Shown: positions 8,999 through 16,091 of the stretch, in pieces
Position numbering within the stretch: position 1 is the stretch's first letter
Layout of the letters: each line of letters starts with the position of its first letter
Assembly: GCA_010031635.1 (NCBI GenBank)
Contig: RGZI01000002.1
Span: forward strand, 1 to 53,682
Origin: Actinomycetota bacterium
Lineage (GTDB): Bacteria > Actinomycetota > Actinomycetes > Nanopelagicales > Nanopelagicaceae
DNA: 53,682 nt
Reading direction: 5' to 3'
Made by a program: the position numbers and the translations under genes
Notes under the pieces: generated by a model
The model's database searches: none
Seen by the model: only the letters and a program-made list of their open reading frames with translations
Told to the model about the DNA's origin: nothing

Positions 8999-9795
8999 TG
9001 ATGATCTGTTCTGAGCAAATCAAAATAATGGTCGAGCCTGAATTTGGTGGCAGAATTACAAATCTGTCTCGCATCCGGGGTCAAGAATGGCTGGCGCCGG
9101 CGCATGCTCCATTGGTAGCACGCGCTTTTGGTGAGGTTTACATCAGGCCTGAGATGGGGGGCTGGGACGAAATGTGCCCAACAACCGATGAATGTATTGG
9201 TTTTGATGGCAAGGAATTGCCCGATCATGGTGAAGCTTGGAGCAGGTCATGGGAGGTAATACAAAAATCCAATTCTTCAGTGACTCTTTCAGTTGATTTA
9301 ACATCTCGTCCTTTGCGATTGGTACGTAAAATTGATATTGCTGGAAACGAGGTTTTGCTTTCCTATGCAATTGAAAATATCGGAAACTCTTCAACACCGA
9401 TTTTCTGGTCGGCACACCCATTATTTGACGCAACCGAGATTGTGGAAGTCGTACTCTTACCTAAAGATGTAATCAATAAAGAACTTTTAGCCACAAATCT
9501 TCTCAAAGGTACTTCTGCCGAACATTGGATTTCTCCAGGGGTATTTATCAATAGGGTTGAATTGCATAAATCAAATAAAGAGAAGTTATCTATCTCTTGG
9601 GACAATCAAGAGATCCCATATTTTGGAATCTTTATCGATAATGGTGAATATTGCTTCGACCCTGTTATCTCTCCGCAGCCGGCAATAGGACATAAGGTCT
9701 CCGAAAAAAATGCCTACGAAAGTGGAAATATTGAGATTTTACTTCCTGGTCAAGTTAAACAATTTGAATTAAAACTAAAACTTGAAGAAGTTTAA
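8998..9795 (+). CDS. Aldose 1-epimerase (mutarotase)-like protein
   Basis: Resembles the galactose-mutarotase fold: an early GGRITNL strand, the DHGEAWSRSW segment around residue 80 and a WSAHPLFD segment near residue 140, where family members place catalytic His residues. It would interconvert sugar anomers, supplying the right anomer to the dehydrogenase. The length (265) is slightly short for classic GalM but normal for the wider aldose-epimerase family. Its ATG overlaps the permease stop codon, indicating co-translation, and it converges with the dehydrogenase gene by a 4-base overlap. The sugar specificity is unknown. Confidence 0.72.
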   Translation: MMICSEQIKIMVEPEFGGRITNLSRIRGQEWLAPAHAPLVARAFGEVYIRPEMGGWDEMCPTTDECIGFDGKELPDHGEAWSRSWEVIQKSNSSVTLSVDLTSRPLRLVRKIDIAGNEVLLSYAIENIGNSSTPIFWSAHPLFDATEIVEVVLLPKDVINKELLATNLLKGTSAEHWISPGVFINRVELHKSNKEKLSISWDNQEIPYFGIFIDNGEYCFDPVISPQPAIGHKVSEKNAYESGNIEILLPGQVKQFELKLKLEEV

Positions 9796-10550
9796 GCTTT
9801 TTCCGCGGTGTATCCGCCGTCCACGGTTAGGGTCGTGCCGGAGATGTATGAAGCGCGCGAAGAGGCTAGAAAGCAAACAGCTTCTGCTACTTCTTCTGGC
9901 TTTCCCATCCGCCTAAGTGGAGTGTTAGAAGTTACTAGATTGCGATACTCATCGGTCGTGTCATCCCAAATCGGAGTCAAAATTGGTCCAGGCAATACCG
10001 TGTTGACTCGAATCTCAGGTCCGTAATCAACTGCTAATTGGCGACCAAATGCAACCATCCCACCTTTTGAAGCAGCGTATGCGCCATGATGAACGAACCC
10101 AAAATTTGCGTGGATTGAAGAGGTATTAACAATCGCACCATGATTTTTCTTTAAATCCGACAAAAATGTTAATACAGACATTTGCATTGAAACCAAATTT
10201 ACTGAAATTTGCTTTTCCCATTCAGCAATACTTGTTTCACTAGTGGATTTTTCGATTTTCATGAAAGCATTGTTATGAACAACGTTCAGCTCACCAAGTT
10301 TGGAATGGATCTCATCTCTCACATTCTCCCAATGCGTCATATTTGACACATCGTGCAAAATTGCAATCGCTTTGCCGCCAGTACTATTGATTTCCTCGAC
10401 AGTTTTTTGAGCGGAAGCTAAGTTGATATCAGTAACGGCCACTTTAGCGCCTCGTTTTGCAAACAATTTCGCTGTAGCAGCTCCAATTCCACTTCCAGCA
10501 CCTGTCACTAATGCGACTTGGCCAACGAATTCATTGGAATCGATTTGCAC
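9792..10550 (-). CDS. Short-chain dehydrogenase/reductase (probable sugar dehydrogenase)
   Basis: A classical SDR of about 252 residues. The NAD(P) loop is TGAGSGIG, an Asp follows beta-2 (VAVTD, favouring NAD), the catalytic Ser lies in NTSSIHANFG, and YAASK gives the Tyr/Lys pair. The C-terminus has the usual ISGTTLTVDGGY. I place the start at GTG 10550, preceded by AGGAG at 4 bases. The open frame continues upstream to 10619 only because it reads through a tRNA-Val remnant, which is not plausible protein. In this cluster it would oxidise the imported sugar to the lactone used by the SMP-30 enzyme; this is inferred from context. Confidence 0.85.
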   Translation of the reverse strand: MQIDSNEFVGQVALVTGAGSGIGAATAKLFAKRGAKVAVTDINLASAQKTVEEINSTGGKAIAILHDVSNMTHWENVRDEIHSKLGELNVVHNNAFMKIEKSTSETSIAEWEKQISVNLVSMQMSVLTFLSDLKKNHGAIVNTSSIHANFGFVHHGAYAASKGGMVAFGRQLAVDYGPEIRVNTVLPGPILTPIWDDTTDEYRNLVTSNTPLRRMGKPEEVAEAVCFLASSRASYISGTTLTVDGGYTAEKA

Positions 10551-10576
10551 GTATCTCCTAACAATTTTTATTATTG

Positions 10577-10618
10577 GTGGACGATACTGGTTTTGAACCA
10601 GTGACCTCTTCCATGTCA
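10577..10618 (-). repeat. Partial tRNA-Val(GAC) copy, left end of a 42-bp direct repeat
   Basis: These 42 bases are identical to 11997-12038, the 3' part (anticodon to discriminator) of the intact tRNA-Val(GAC). Only the 3' portion is present, so it is not a functional tRNA. A 3'-tRNA fragment in direct orientation relative to an intact tRNA is the classic att scar of site-specific integration. Confidence 0.9.
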
Positions 10619-10874
10619 CTACTTTAATTATGTAGTTTTAACTTGCACCAATCATATTCCAATATGGGCTAATAACCGATAACAACAATATGCAGGCTCT
10701 TGGTCAATATCTATAAATGGGGTCATCAGGAGTTGTAACCACGAAAATGAGCCTCTCACAGGGGGTTATATGGCTTTTGTGGTGCTAAATCCAGGAGATT
10801 GCAAATGGGAGAATGACAAAGTACTTCCCTTTGAGTCCATGGTGCAGAACAATAGGAATCTACTTAAGGACACC
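10619..10874. other. Intergenic region of the putative element
   Basis: About 250 bases without a confident gene. A T/A-rich stretch around 10700-10720 (TATCTATAAATG) could be a -10 region, but I see no convincing -35. AGGGGG at 10760-10765 followed by ATG 10770 would give the protease a 35-residue N-terminal extension ahead of its signal peptide. I see no integrase remnant. Confidence 0.4.
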
Positions 10875-11942
10875 ATGAAGAAGTACATAGTTCTCGCTCT
10901 TTCATTCACATTGCTATTTCCAATTACTTCATCTTCTGCCGTCGAATTTGGCCAGGACGCAACAGGTGATCCGAACGCTGTTCAAATTCAAGGAAATACC
11001 TCTGGATTTCTCTATTCTGAAAGGATCATTCTCACCGCTGCGCATGTGTTAAGACAATTACCAATTGAACGAAACGGCGATGTTTATGGTGGTTTTGTAT
11101 TTGCACCTGGACTTGCCGACAAGTCCAACGCAAAACGTTACAAGATTATTAAAGCCTTTATTCCTAACACTTTTATTATTTCAGATAACAGTCAAAATAT
11201 TCAAGCAATTGACGACTTTGCAATTGTTGTGATCGACGAAGATATGCCATTAAAGGTAAAGGTAAAGATTGCAACCGAAGATCAAATGAGGAAATTTGTC
11301 AAAGATAAATCTGAGGTAGTAATGATTGGTTATGGACTACAAAGTGGGAGTCAGCGGAAAGATCCACAAGACATCATACGGGCACCTCACAAAATGACTG
11401 GATATCTTTATACGCCAGAAATGATGGCAGAGCATTACCGTCAATATAATCTCAGACCTTGGACGCCTACCGATTGGGGTGTAAATCACAATCAAAAAAC
11501 AGGAAGCATATGTAGTGGAGATTCAGGATCAGGCCACTTTGTTGAGGAAAATTCTGTACGGTATTACGTAGGAACTGCTGGAAACGGTGGAGAATCTTCA
11601 AATTGCAAAGCGGATGGAACCTTTAGTTTCACTCCAGGGGGATTCATGGCTAATTTTACTCCTCCTTATAAATTCCTAGATCTAATCAAGAGTGCCGAAA
11701 CATTCGTTGAAGAACATAAGAAGACGCAGTTGGTAAAGGCTGAAGAAGCACGCCTGGCCGCAGATCTCAAAGCCAAGCAAGAAGTAGAAGCAAAGGCAGT
11801 CGCTGAAGCTAAAGCCAAGCAAGAAGCAGAAGCGATGGCCGAAGCACTTAAGAAAACAACTATTGCTTGTTCAAAGGGAAAATTAGTAAAGAAAGTAACT
11901 GGAGTTAAACCAGTTTGCCCAAAGGGTTATAAGAAAAAGTAA
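10875..11942 (+). CDS. Secreted trypsin-like serine protease with coiled coil and C-terminal Cys/Lys tag
   Basis: Starting at ATG 10875 (AAGGA upstream), residues 1-22 form a signal peptide (hydrophobic core, SSSA cleavage). The S1 catalytic triad is visible as His57 in LTAAHVL, Asp114 in DDFAIVV and Ser217 in CSGDSGSG. The oxyanion glycine is intact, so activity is likely. Residues from about 265 to 325 form an E/K/A-rich heptad-like helix, followed by the 24-residue tag (CSKGK... to GYKKK) shared with two other proteins in the window. A longer start at ATG 10770 has a strong AGGGGG site but would bury the signal peptide. The gene is the only one inside the tRNA-Val repeats. Substrates are unknown. 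Confidence 0.85.
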   Translation: MKKYIVLALSFTLLFPITSSSAVEFGQDATGDPNAVQIQGNTSGFLYSERIILTAAHVLRQLPIERNGDVYGGFVFAPGLADKSNAKRYKIIKAFIPNTFIISDNSQNIQAIDDFAIVVIDEDMPLKVKVKIATEDQMRKFVKDKSEVVMIGYGLQSGSQRKDPQDIIRAPHKMTGYLYTPEMMAEHYRQYNLRPWTPTDWGVNHNQKTGSICSGDSGSGHFVEENSVRYYVGTAGNGGESSNCKADGTFSFTPGGFMANFTPPYKFLDLIKSAETFVEEHKKTQLVKAEEARLAADLKAKQEVEAKAVAEAKAKQEAEAMAEALKKTTIACSKGKLVKKVTGVKPVCPKGYKKK

Positions 11943-11996
11943 TTATTCACATTAGTGACCGTTATATAGTCAGTTCTTATGTAAAGGCACCTGCTA

Positions 11997-12038
11997 GTGG
12001 ACGATACTGGTTTTGAACCAGTGACCTCTTCCATGTCA
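11997..12038 (-). repeat. Right end of the 42-bp tRNA-Val direct repeat
   Basis: Identical to 10577-10618 and part of the intact tRNA-Val. Identity stops just beyond the discriminator on one side (10576 G against 11996 A) and inside the anticodon arm on the other (CT against AG after 10618/12038), which defines the repeated core. Confidence 0.9.
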
Positions 12039-12069
12039 AGGAAGCGCTCTACCACTGAGCTAATCATCC
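11998..12069 (-). tRNA. tRNA-Val(GAC)
   Basis: A complete 72-base cloverleaf on the minus strand. The acceptor GGATGAT pairs with ATCGTCC (one G-T pair), the D stem is GCTC/GAGC, and the anticodon stem is CTTCC/GGAAG with loop TTGACAT (anticodon GAC). The T stem is ACTGG/CCAGT with loop TTCAAAA, and the discriminator is A. CCA is not encoded. The first 6 bases overlap the stop codon and 3' end of the upstream ABC exporter gene. It is the apparent integration target of the adjacent repeat-bounded segment. Confidence 0.93.
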
Positions 12070-13686
12070 GAAGTGGGGCAATCCTAGCGGTTGGTCATTT
12101 CCGGCACCGATCTCAACAATTCGGCCATTCTCCATCACTGCGATTCGATCAGCGTCACGGACGGTAGATAAACGGTGGGCAACAATAAAAGTAGTGCGGT
12201 CTTTCCGTAGTTTTGAAATTGCATCTTGAATTAATAATTCTGATTCAGTATCCAAGGCAGAGGTTGCCTCATCAAGGATCAGAATTTTAGGATCTCGAAT
12301 AATTGCACGGGCGATTGCAAGTCGTTGACGTTGTCCTCCAGAAAGAGAAGCTCCACGTTCGCCAATTTCAGTGTTAAGACCTTCAGGCATCTCGTCAATG
12401 AATTGTTGAGCATTGGCCATTGCAAGTGCGTGAGCAATTTGTTCATCCGTCACATCTGGCAAACCGTAGGAGATATTTTCTTTGATAGATGCATTAAACA
12501 AAACTGTTTCTTGAGGTACGACTGAGATAAATTTTCTTAAGGTTCGCATATCTAGGCTCTCAAGACGCGCATTGTCACAACTTATATATCCACTGGTTGG
12601 TCGCACAAAGCCAATCACCAGATTAATTAAAGTGCTTTTGCCGGAACCGGATGATCCAACAAGAGCGATAGTTTCTCCGGCCGGGACTGTGAGATCTAGA
12701 TTTGAGACAGCCTCTTTGTCACTGCCAAGGTATTTATAAGAAACATTGTGAAAAATAATTTCACCAGAAACTTCAGAGACAAATATTTTGCCTTCATTGG
12801 CTTCAAGATCTGGAGATTCAAGAATTTCACCGAGAGAACGAACGGATTGCAAACCTTTGCTGATAATTGCACCTAAGCTAGTTAGAGCAATGATCGCGTT
12901 AACAATTGAGGTGAAGTAAGCGCTAAGCATTACAACATCTCCAGCGGTGATATCTAAGGTTCCGGTATAGGAAGCCCAGCAAGCGAAAGTTAAACAAGAA
13001 AAGTTTGCCATTTGGAAAATCACCCAAGATAAAGAACCAAAATTGGCATTCACTAAATCCAAGCGAGTTCCTGCAAATCTGACTTTGCTAAAAGTTTCAC
13101 CAACGCGGCGTAAGGCATCATCTTCTAATCCATGAGCGCGAGTAATTGGCAAAAGGGTTGTCATCTCATTGACCCGTGATGACATAACTTCAATCTCTTC
13201 GCGGAACTCTCGGTTTTTAACATTCAAGGAATTTCGCATCTTGATAATCAAAACGCTAACCAGCGGAATGACTATAAAGAAGAACGGTAAAAATTGTGGC
13301 GCTTTGAATGAGGTTATAACGATGGACATAACCAACATATTGATCGCGCCCCAGCCACTCTCACCAAGGTTTGCAATCATCTGTTGAATATTTTCGACAT
13401 CGCGTAAGACTTTTGTTTGCAACATTCCAGCACTGGTACGTAGATGGTAGGAGATTGAAAGTTGTTGCAAGCGAGCGGCGAGCGCTGAGCGCAACTTAAT
13501 CTCGATTGTGCGACTAGCTCTGCTCAGATATTTAACAAAGAGCACATGGTTAGGCCAATTTTGGAAAGTTAGAAAGCCAATGAATATTGCATTTGCAAAT
13601 AATTGCCAGAGCGGTTTTTTATAAACGAGGATGTCGATCATGTTTGCGGTAATTAATGGAAATAACCAGGCAGGGGATTGCTTCAT
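12064..13686 (-). CDS. ABC exporter (fused membrane + ATPase domains), 5' end damaged
   Basis: A half-size ABC exporter: helical membrane domain, then an ATPase with Walker A GSSGSGKST, signature LSGGQRQ, Walker B ILILDEATSALD and the H-loop AHRLSTV. Drug or lipid export is possible; the substrate is unknown. ATG 13686 gives 540 residues, but family-like coding continues upstream in frame to about 13791 (RKYRGESPVRTLFALFAP), including the rest of the first membrane helix. No ATG, GTG or TTG precedes it in that frame, and the upstream sequence is the T arm of a tRNA-Gly. The gene is therefore either translated from an unusual start or truncated by recombination at the tRNA. Its stop codon lies within the tRNA-Val gene. 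Confidence 0.75.
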   Translation of the reverse strand: MKQSPAWLFPLITANMIDILVYKKPLWQLFANAIFIGFLTFQNWPNHVLFVKYLSRASRTIEIKLRSALAARLQQLSISYHLRTSAGMLQTKVLRDVENIQQMIANLGESGWGAINMLVMSIVITSFKAPQFLPFFFIVIPLVSVLIIKMRNSLNVKNREFREEIEVMSSRVNEMTTLLPITRAHGLEDDALRRVGETFSKVRFAGTRLDLVNANFGSLSWVIFQMANFSCLTFACWASYTGTLDITAGDVVMLSAYFTSIVNAIIALTSLGAIISKGLQSVRSLGEILESPDLEANEGKIFVSEVSGEIIFHNVSYKYLGSDKEAVSNLDLTVPAGETIALVGSSGSGKSTLINLVIGFVRPTSGYISCDNARLESLDMRTLRKFISVVPQETVLFNASIKENISYGLPDVTDEQIAHALAMANAQQFIDEMPEGLNTEIGERGASLSGGQRQRLAIARAIIRDPKILILDEATSALDTESELLIQDAISKLRKDRTTFIVAHRLSTVRDADRIAVMENGRIVEIGAGNDQPLGLPHFG

Positions 13687-13783
13687 AATGTAAAAGATTG
13701 AGGAGATTCCAATATTTCTTTTTTCGGGAGCGAAAAGTGCAAAGAGGGTGCGAACCGGACTTTCGCCACGGTATTTACGCTCT

Positions 13784-13861
13784 AGCGGATCGTTGGGACG
13801 GGATTCGAACCCGCGACATTCACCTTGGCAAGGTGATGCGCTACCACTGCGCTACATCCGC
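13784..13861 (-). tRNA. tRNA-Gly(GCC) with an insertion before the acceptor 3' strand (possibly non-functional)
   Basis: The minus strand shows a 5' acceptor GCGGATG, D stem GCGC/GCGC, anticodon stem TCACC/GGTGA with loop TTGCCAA (anticodon GCC), and T arm GCGGG-TTCGAAT-CCCGT. The 3' acceptor strand should follow at once, but seven bases (CCCAACG, 13791-13797) intervene before ATCCGC-T, which can pair with GCGGAT. The acceptor can therefore form only six pairs around a bulge. The intervening and following bases are also read as the N-terminal codons of the ABC exporter. This may be a pseudo-tRNA or an assembly error; the anticodon identity is clear. Confidence 0.6.
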
Positions 13862-13947
13862 ACTGCTTAACCAGAGGGTCAATCTACCCCAGAGCCTATG
13901 GCAGGGCTAACTGCGCTTAATAATTAGGGGTGGGCTAGCGTTCACTT

Positions 13948-14955
13948 ATGCATTTAAAGGAGCCTTTCCTCTGGATGGGCGGCTTATTGGCCACGCAGAT
14001 CGACCTAGAAAGTGCAGACCCAGCCGATTTAGATCGAATCCAGAGCGGCTTATGGGCGGTAATTAACAATTTTGAAGGTGGCTTTCGGTTTGTGCATTTC
14101 ACTAAAGTTGAAAGAGTTGCACAGCCGCCGGATTTACCTGCTTGGAGCAAATTGGCAGGTAGTTGGAGCACATCACTTGATCAAAATGCTTATCAAAATG
14201 GCGTTAGTAAAATTCGTGAGGCGGTATCTCGCGGTGATGTTTATCAAGTAAACCTTTGTCGAGTTCTTTCGCATCCAATTTCAAATGATCAATCTATTTT
14301 GGGGTTAGCAGCTGAGTTAGCCAGTGCTAATCCTGCACCGCATGCAGTTGTGATTTCAATTCCGGATCTTGAAATTGTTTCAGCATCTCCCGAGCTTTTT
14401 ATAAAACGTTATGGTGATGATTTGATGAGTAGTCCAATTAAGGGCACTGGGAAAAGTGAAGCCGAGATTTTGGAGAAAGATAAGGCTGAGAACATCATGA
14501 TCGTTGATCTGGTTCGCCATGATTTAAGTCAAATATGTGAAATGGGATCGATTCATGTTCCGCGGTTGATGGAAGTAGAACATCATCCAGGTTTGGTGCA
14601 CTTGGTTTCTGATGTAAGTGGGAAGTTACTTCCTAATATTTCTTGGGCAAAGATCTTTGCGGCAATCTCTCCTCCCGGATCAGTAAGTGGAGCACCGAAA
14701 ATTGCAGCGTTAGAAATCATCAAAGAGTTAGAACCGGTTGAACGTGGTCCGTATTGCGGAGGAATTGGTTGGATCATGGGGGATAAATGTGAAATTGCAG
14801 TAGGTATCCGCACTTTTTGGCGGGATTTCAAAAGCAACCAGATATATTTTGGAACTGGAGCCGGCATTACTTGGGGTTCAGATCCACTTAAGGAATGGAA
14901 TGAGACTGTCTTGAAAGCAGATCGATTAATCAATATCGCCGGAGGTCAGCTGTGA
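13948..14955 (+). CDS. pabB: Aminodeoxychorismate synthase component I
   Basis: Chorismate-using enzyme of the TrpE/PabB fold. It makes 4-amino-4-deoxychorismate for folate synthesis, taking ammonia from a PabA/TrpG glutaminase not found here. The PIKGT motif (SSPIKGTGKS, near residue 170) has the Lys typical of PabB, against Ala in TrpE. Other family blocks are VYQVNLCR, DLVRHDLSQ, SPPGSVSGAPK and GPYCGGIGW. At 335 residues it is short: the N-terminal non-catalytic part is reduced. The stop overlaps pabC by 4 bases, so the two are co-translated. Confidence 0.93.
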   Translation: MHLKEPFLWMGGLLATQIDLESADPADLDRIQSGLWAVINNFEGGFRFVHFTKVERVAQPPDLPAWSKLAGSWSTSLDQNAYQNGVSKIREAVSRGDVYQVNLCRVLSHPISNDQSILGLAAELASANPAPHAVVISIPDLEIVSASPELFIKRYGDDLMSSPIKGTGKSEAEILEKDKAENIMIVDLVRHDLSQICEMGSIHVPRLMEVEHHPGLVHLVSDVSGKLLPNISWAKIFAAISPPGSVSGAPKIAALEIIKELEPVERGPYCGGIGWIMGDKCEIAVGIRTFWRDFKSNQIYFGTGAGITWGSDPLKEWNETVLKADRLINIAGGQL

Positions 14956-15731
14956 TCTGGCTCAATGATCGATTAGTTGCGACAGCGGATGCGGTAATTC
15001 CAGTTAGTGATCGTTCCTTTTTATTAGGTGAAGGTGTTTTTGAAACTATTAGAACCCAAAATGGTGAATCCATTGCATTAGATCGGCATTTGAAACGGTT
15101 GCGTAAAGGAGCAACCGTTTTAGAATTCAATATCCCGAAGGATGATTTTATAAGTTCAGCGGTAAGTGAAGTATTAAGTGCGACTAAGGAGATTTTAACC
15201 GGGCGAATGCGCATCACTGTCTCCGGTTCCGGAAATTTAGTGATCACACACGCGTCTTACACGCCATGGAGTGAGCCGGCGGGAGTTGTTACCTACCCTT
15301 TTCCACTAAATGAAAGATCACTTTTGGCAAATGTTAAATCAACTTCCTACGCGACCTCATTGAGTGCACACAAATACGCAACCGCTCGAAATGCCGATGA
15401 CGCAATCCTTTTTGGGACCAAAGGCCAATTAGCCGAGGCAAGTACTGCAAATATTTTTCTATTGATCGGAAATAAATTGTTAACTCCAAATTTAGATTCT
15501 GGAGCCCTGCCGGGAATTACTCGCGAATTAATTCTTGAGTGGGGATTGGCTCAAGAGGCCGAGTTGAATTTTGATGATTTAGCAAAAGCCGAGGGAGCAT
15601 TGCTCTCTTCAAGTTTGCGGCATTTGCAACCAATAAATCGGATCAATGCTCGTTCATTTAAAGTTAACAAAAGAATTGAAGAGATTATGAGTTCCTTCTC
15701 CGAGCAACTTTCGGTTAACCTAAACCCATGA
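14952..15731 (+). CDS. pabC: Aminodeoxychorismate lyase (class IV PLP enzyme)
   Basis: Fold-type IV PLP enzyme converting aminodeoxychorismate to p-aminobenzoate and pyruvate. The PLP-binding Lys lies in SAHKYATARN (near residue 138), followed by the family's LAEASTANIFL and PGITRELILE segments. Position directly after pabB with a 4-base overlap favours PabC over a D-amino-acid or branched-chain aminotransferase. It is 259 residues, a normal length. The GTG start is shared with the pabB stop region, and its own stop overlaps the following small membrane-protein gene. Confidence 0.88.
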   Translation: MIWLNDRLVATADAVIPVSDRSFLLGEGVFETIRTQNGESIALDRHLKRLRKGATVLEFNIPKDDFISSAVSEVLSATKEILTGRMRITVSGSGNLVITHASYTPWSEPAGVVTYPFPLNERSLLANVKSTSYATSLSAHKYATARNADDAILFGTKGQLAEASTANIFLLIGNKLLTPNLDSGALPGITRELILEWGLAQEAELNFDDLAKAEGALLSSSLRHLQPINRINARSFKVNKRIEEIMSSFSEQLSVNLNP

Positions 15732-16072
15732 TTAAGCGATTCCGCTCCCATGTTAAGCGCAGTAAATATGGTGCGCCGATTTGGCGGGTACTTGTTGGTG
15801 TGGTGGGCGGGTTGGTCACGGTACTAGGAGCGGTCGCATTAATAGGGCCAGGGCCTGGTTGGCTAATTATTTTTGCCGGACTTGGAATTTTGGCTTCCGA
15901 ATTTGCATGGGCTGACAAAGCTTTAATTAAGACCAAGATGTTGGCAATTAAAACAGCGCAGCGCGCCCTTCCTGCCGATACCCGGAAAAGTGTCATCTAT
16001 TTAATTGGGACAGTGCTCATAATTGCGATTGCAATCGGCGCAGGCATCTCTTATTACCTATTCGCACGTTAG
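15728..16072 (+). CDS. Small PGPGW-type membrane protein (TIGR02611-like)
   Basis: A 114-residue protein with a basic N-terminus and three hydrophobic segments. The first pair is separated by the hallmark IGPGPGW turn near residues 40-46, as in the actinobacterial PGPGW/TIGR02611 family, whose function is unknown. The C-terminal helix (LIGTVLIIAIAIGAGISYYLF) is a clear membrane span. Its start overlaps the pabC stop by 4 bases, and thrS follows after 19 bases, so it sits in one transcription unit with them. Confidence 0.8.
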   Translation: MIKRFRSHVKRSKYGAPIWRVLVGVVGGLVTVLGAVALIGPGPGWLIIFAGLGILASEFAWADKALIKTKMLAIKTAQRALPADTRKSVIYLIGTVLIIAIAIGAGISYYLFAR

Positions 16073-16091
16073 CAATTGGTAGACTGGTCTC

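Larger units (their letters stand above)
10577..12038. mobile_element. Putative small integrated element bounded by tRNA-Val direct repeats
   Basis: The 42-bp repeats at 10577-10618 and 11997-12038 stand in direct orientation, 1420 bp apart. The only gene between them is the tagged trypsin-like protease. No integrase or relaxase is seen, so this would be either a cargo remnant or an element moved in trans. The sugar cluster to the left may be an older insertion at the same tRNA. The element's identity is inference; the repeats are seen directly. Confidence 0.55.
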
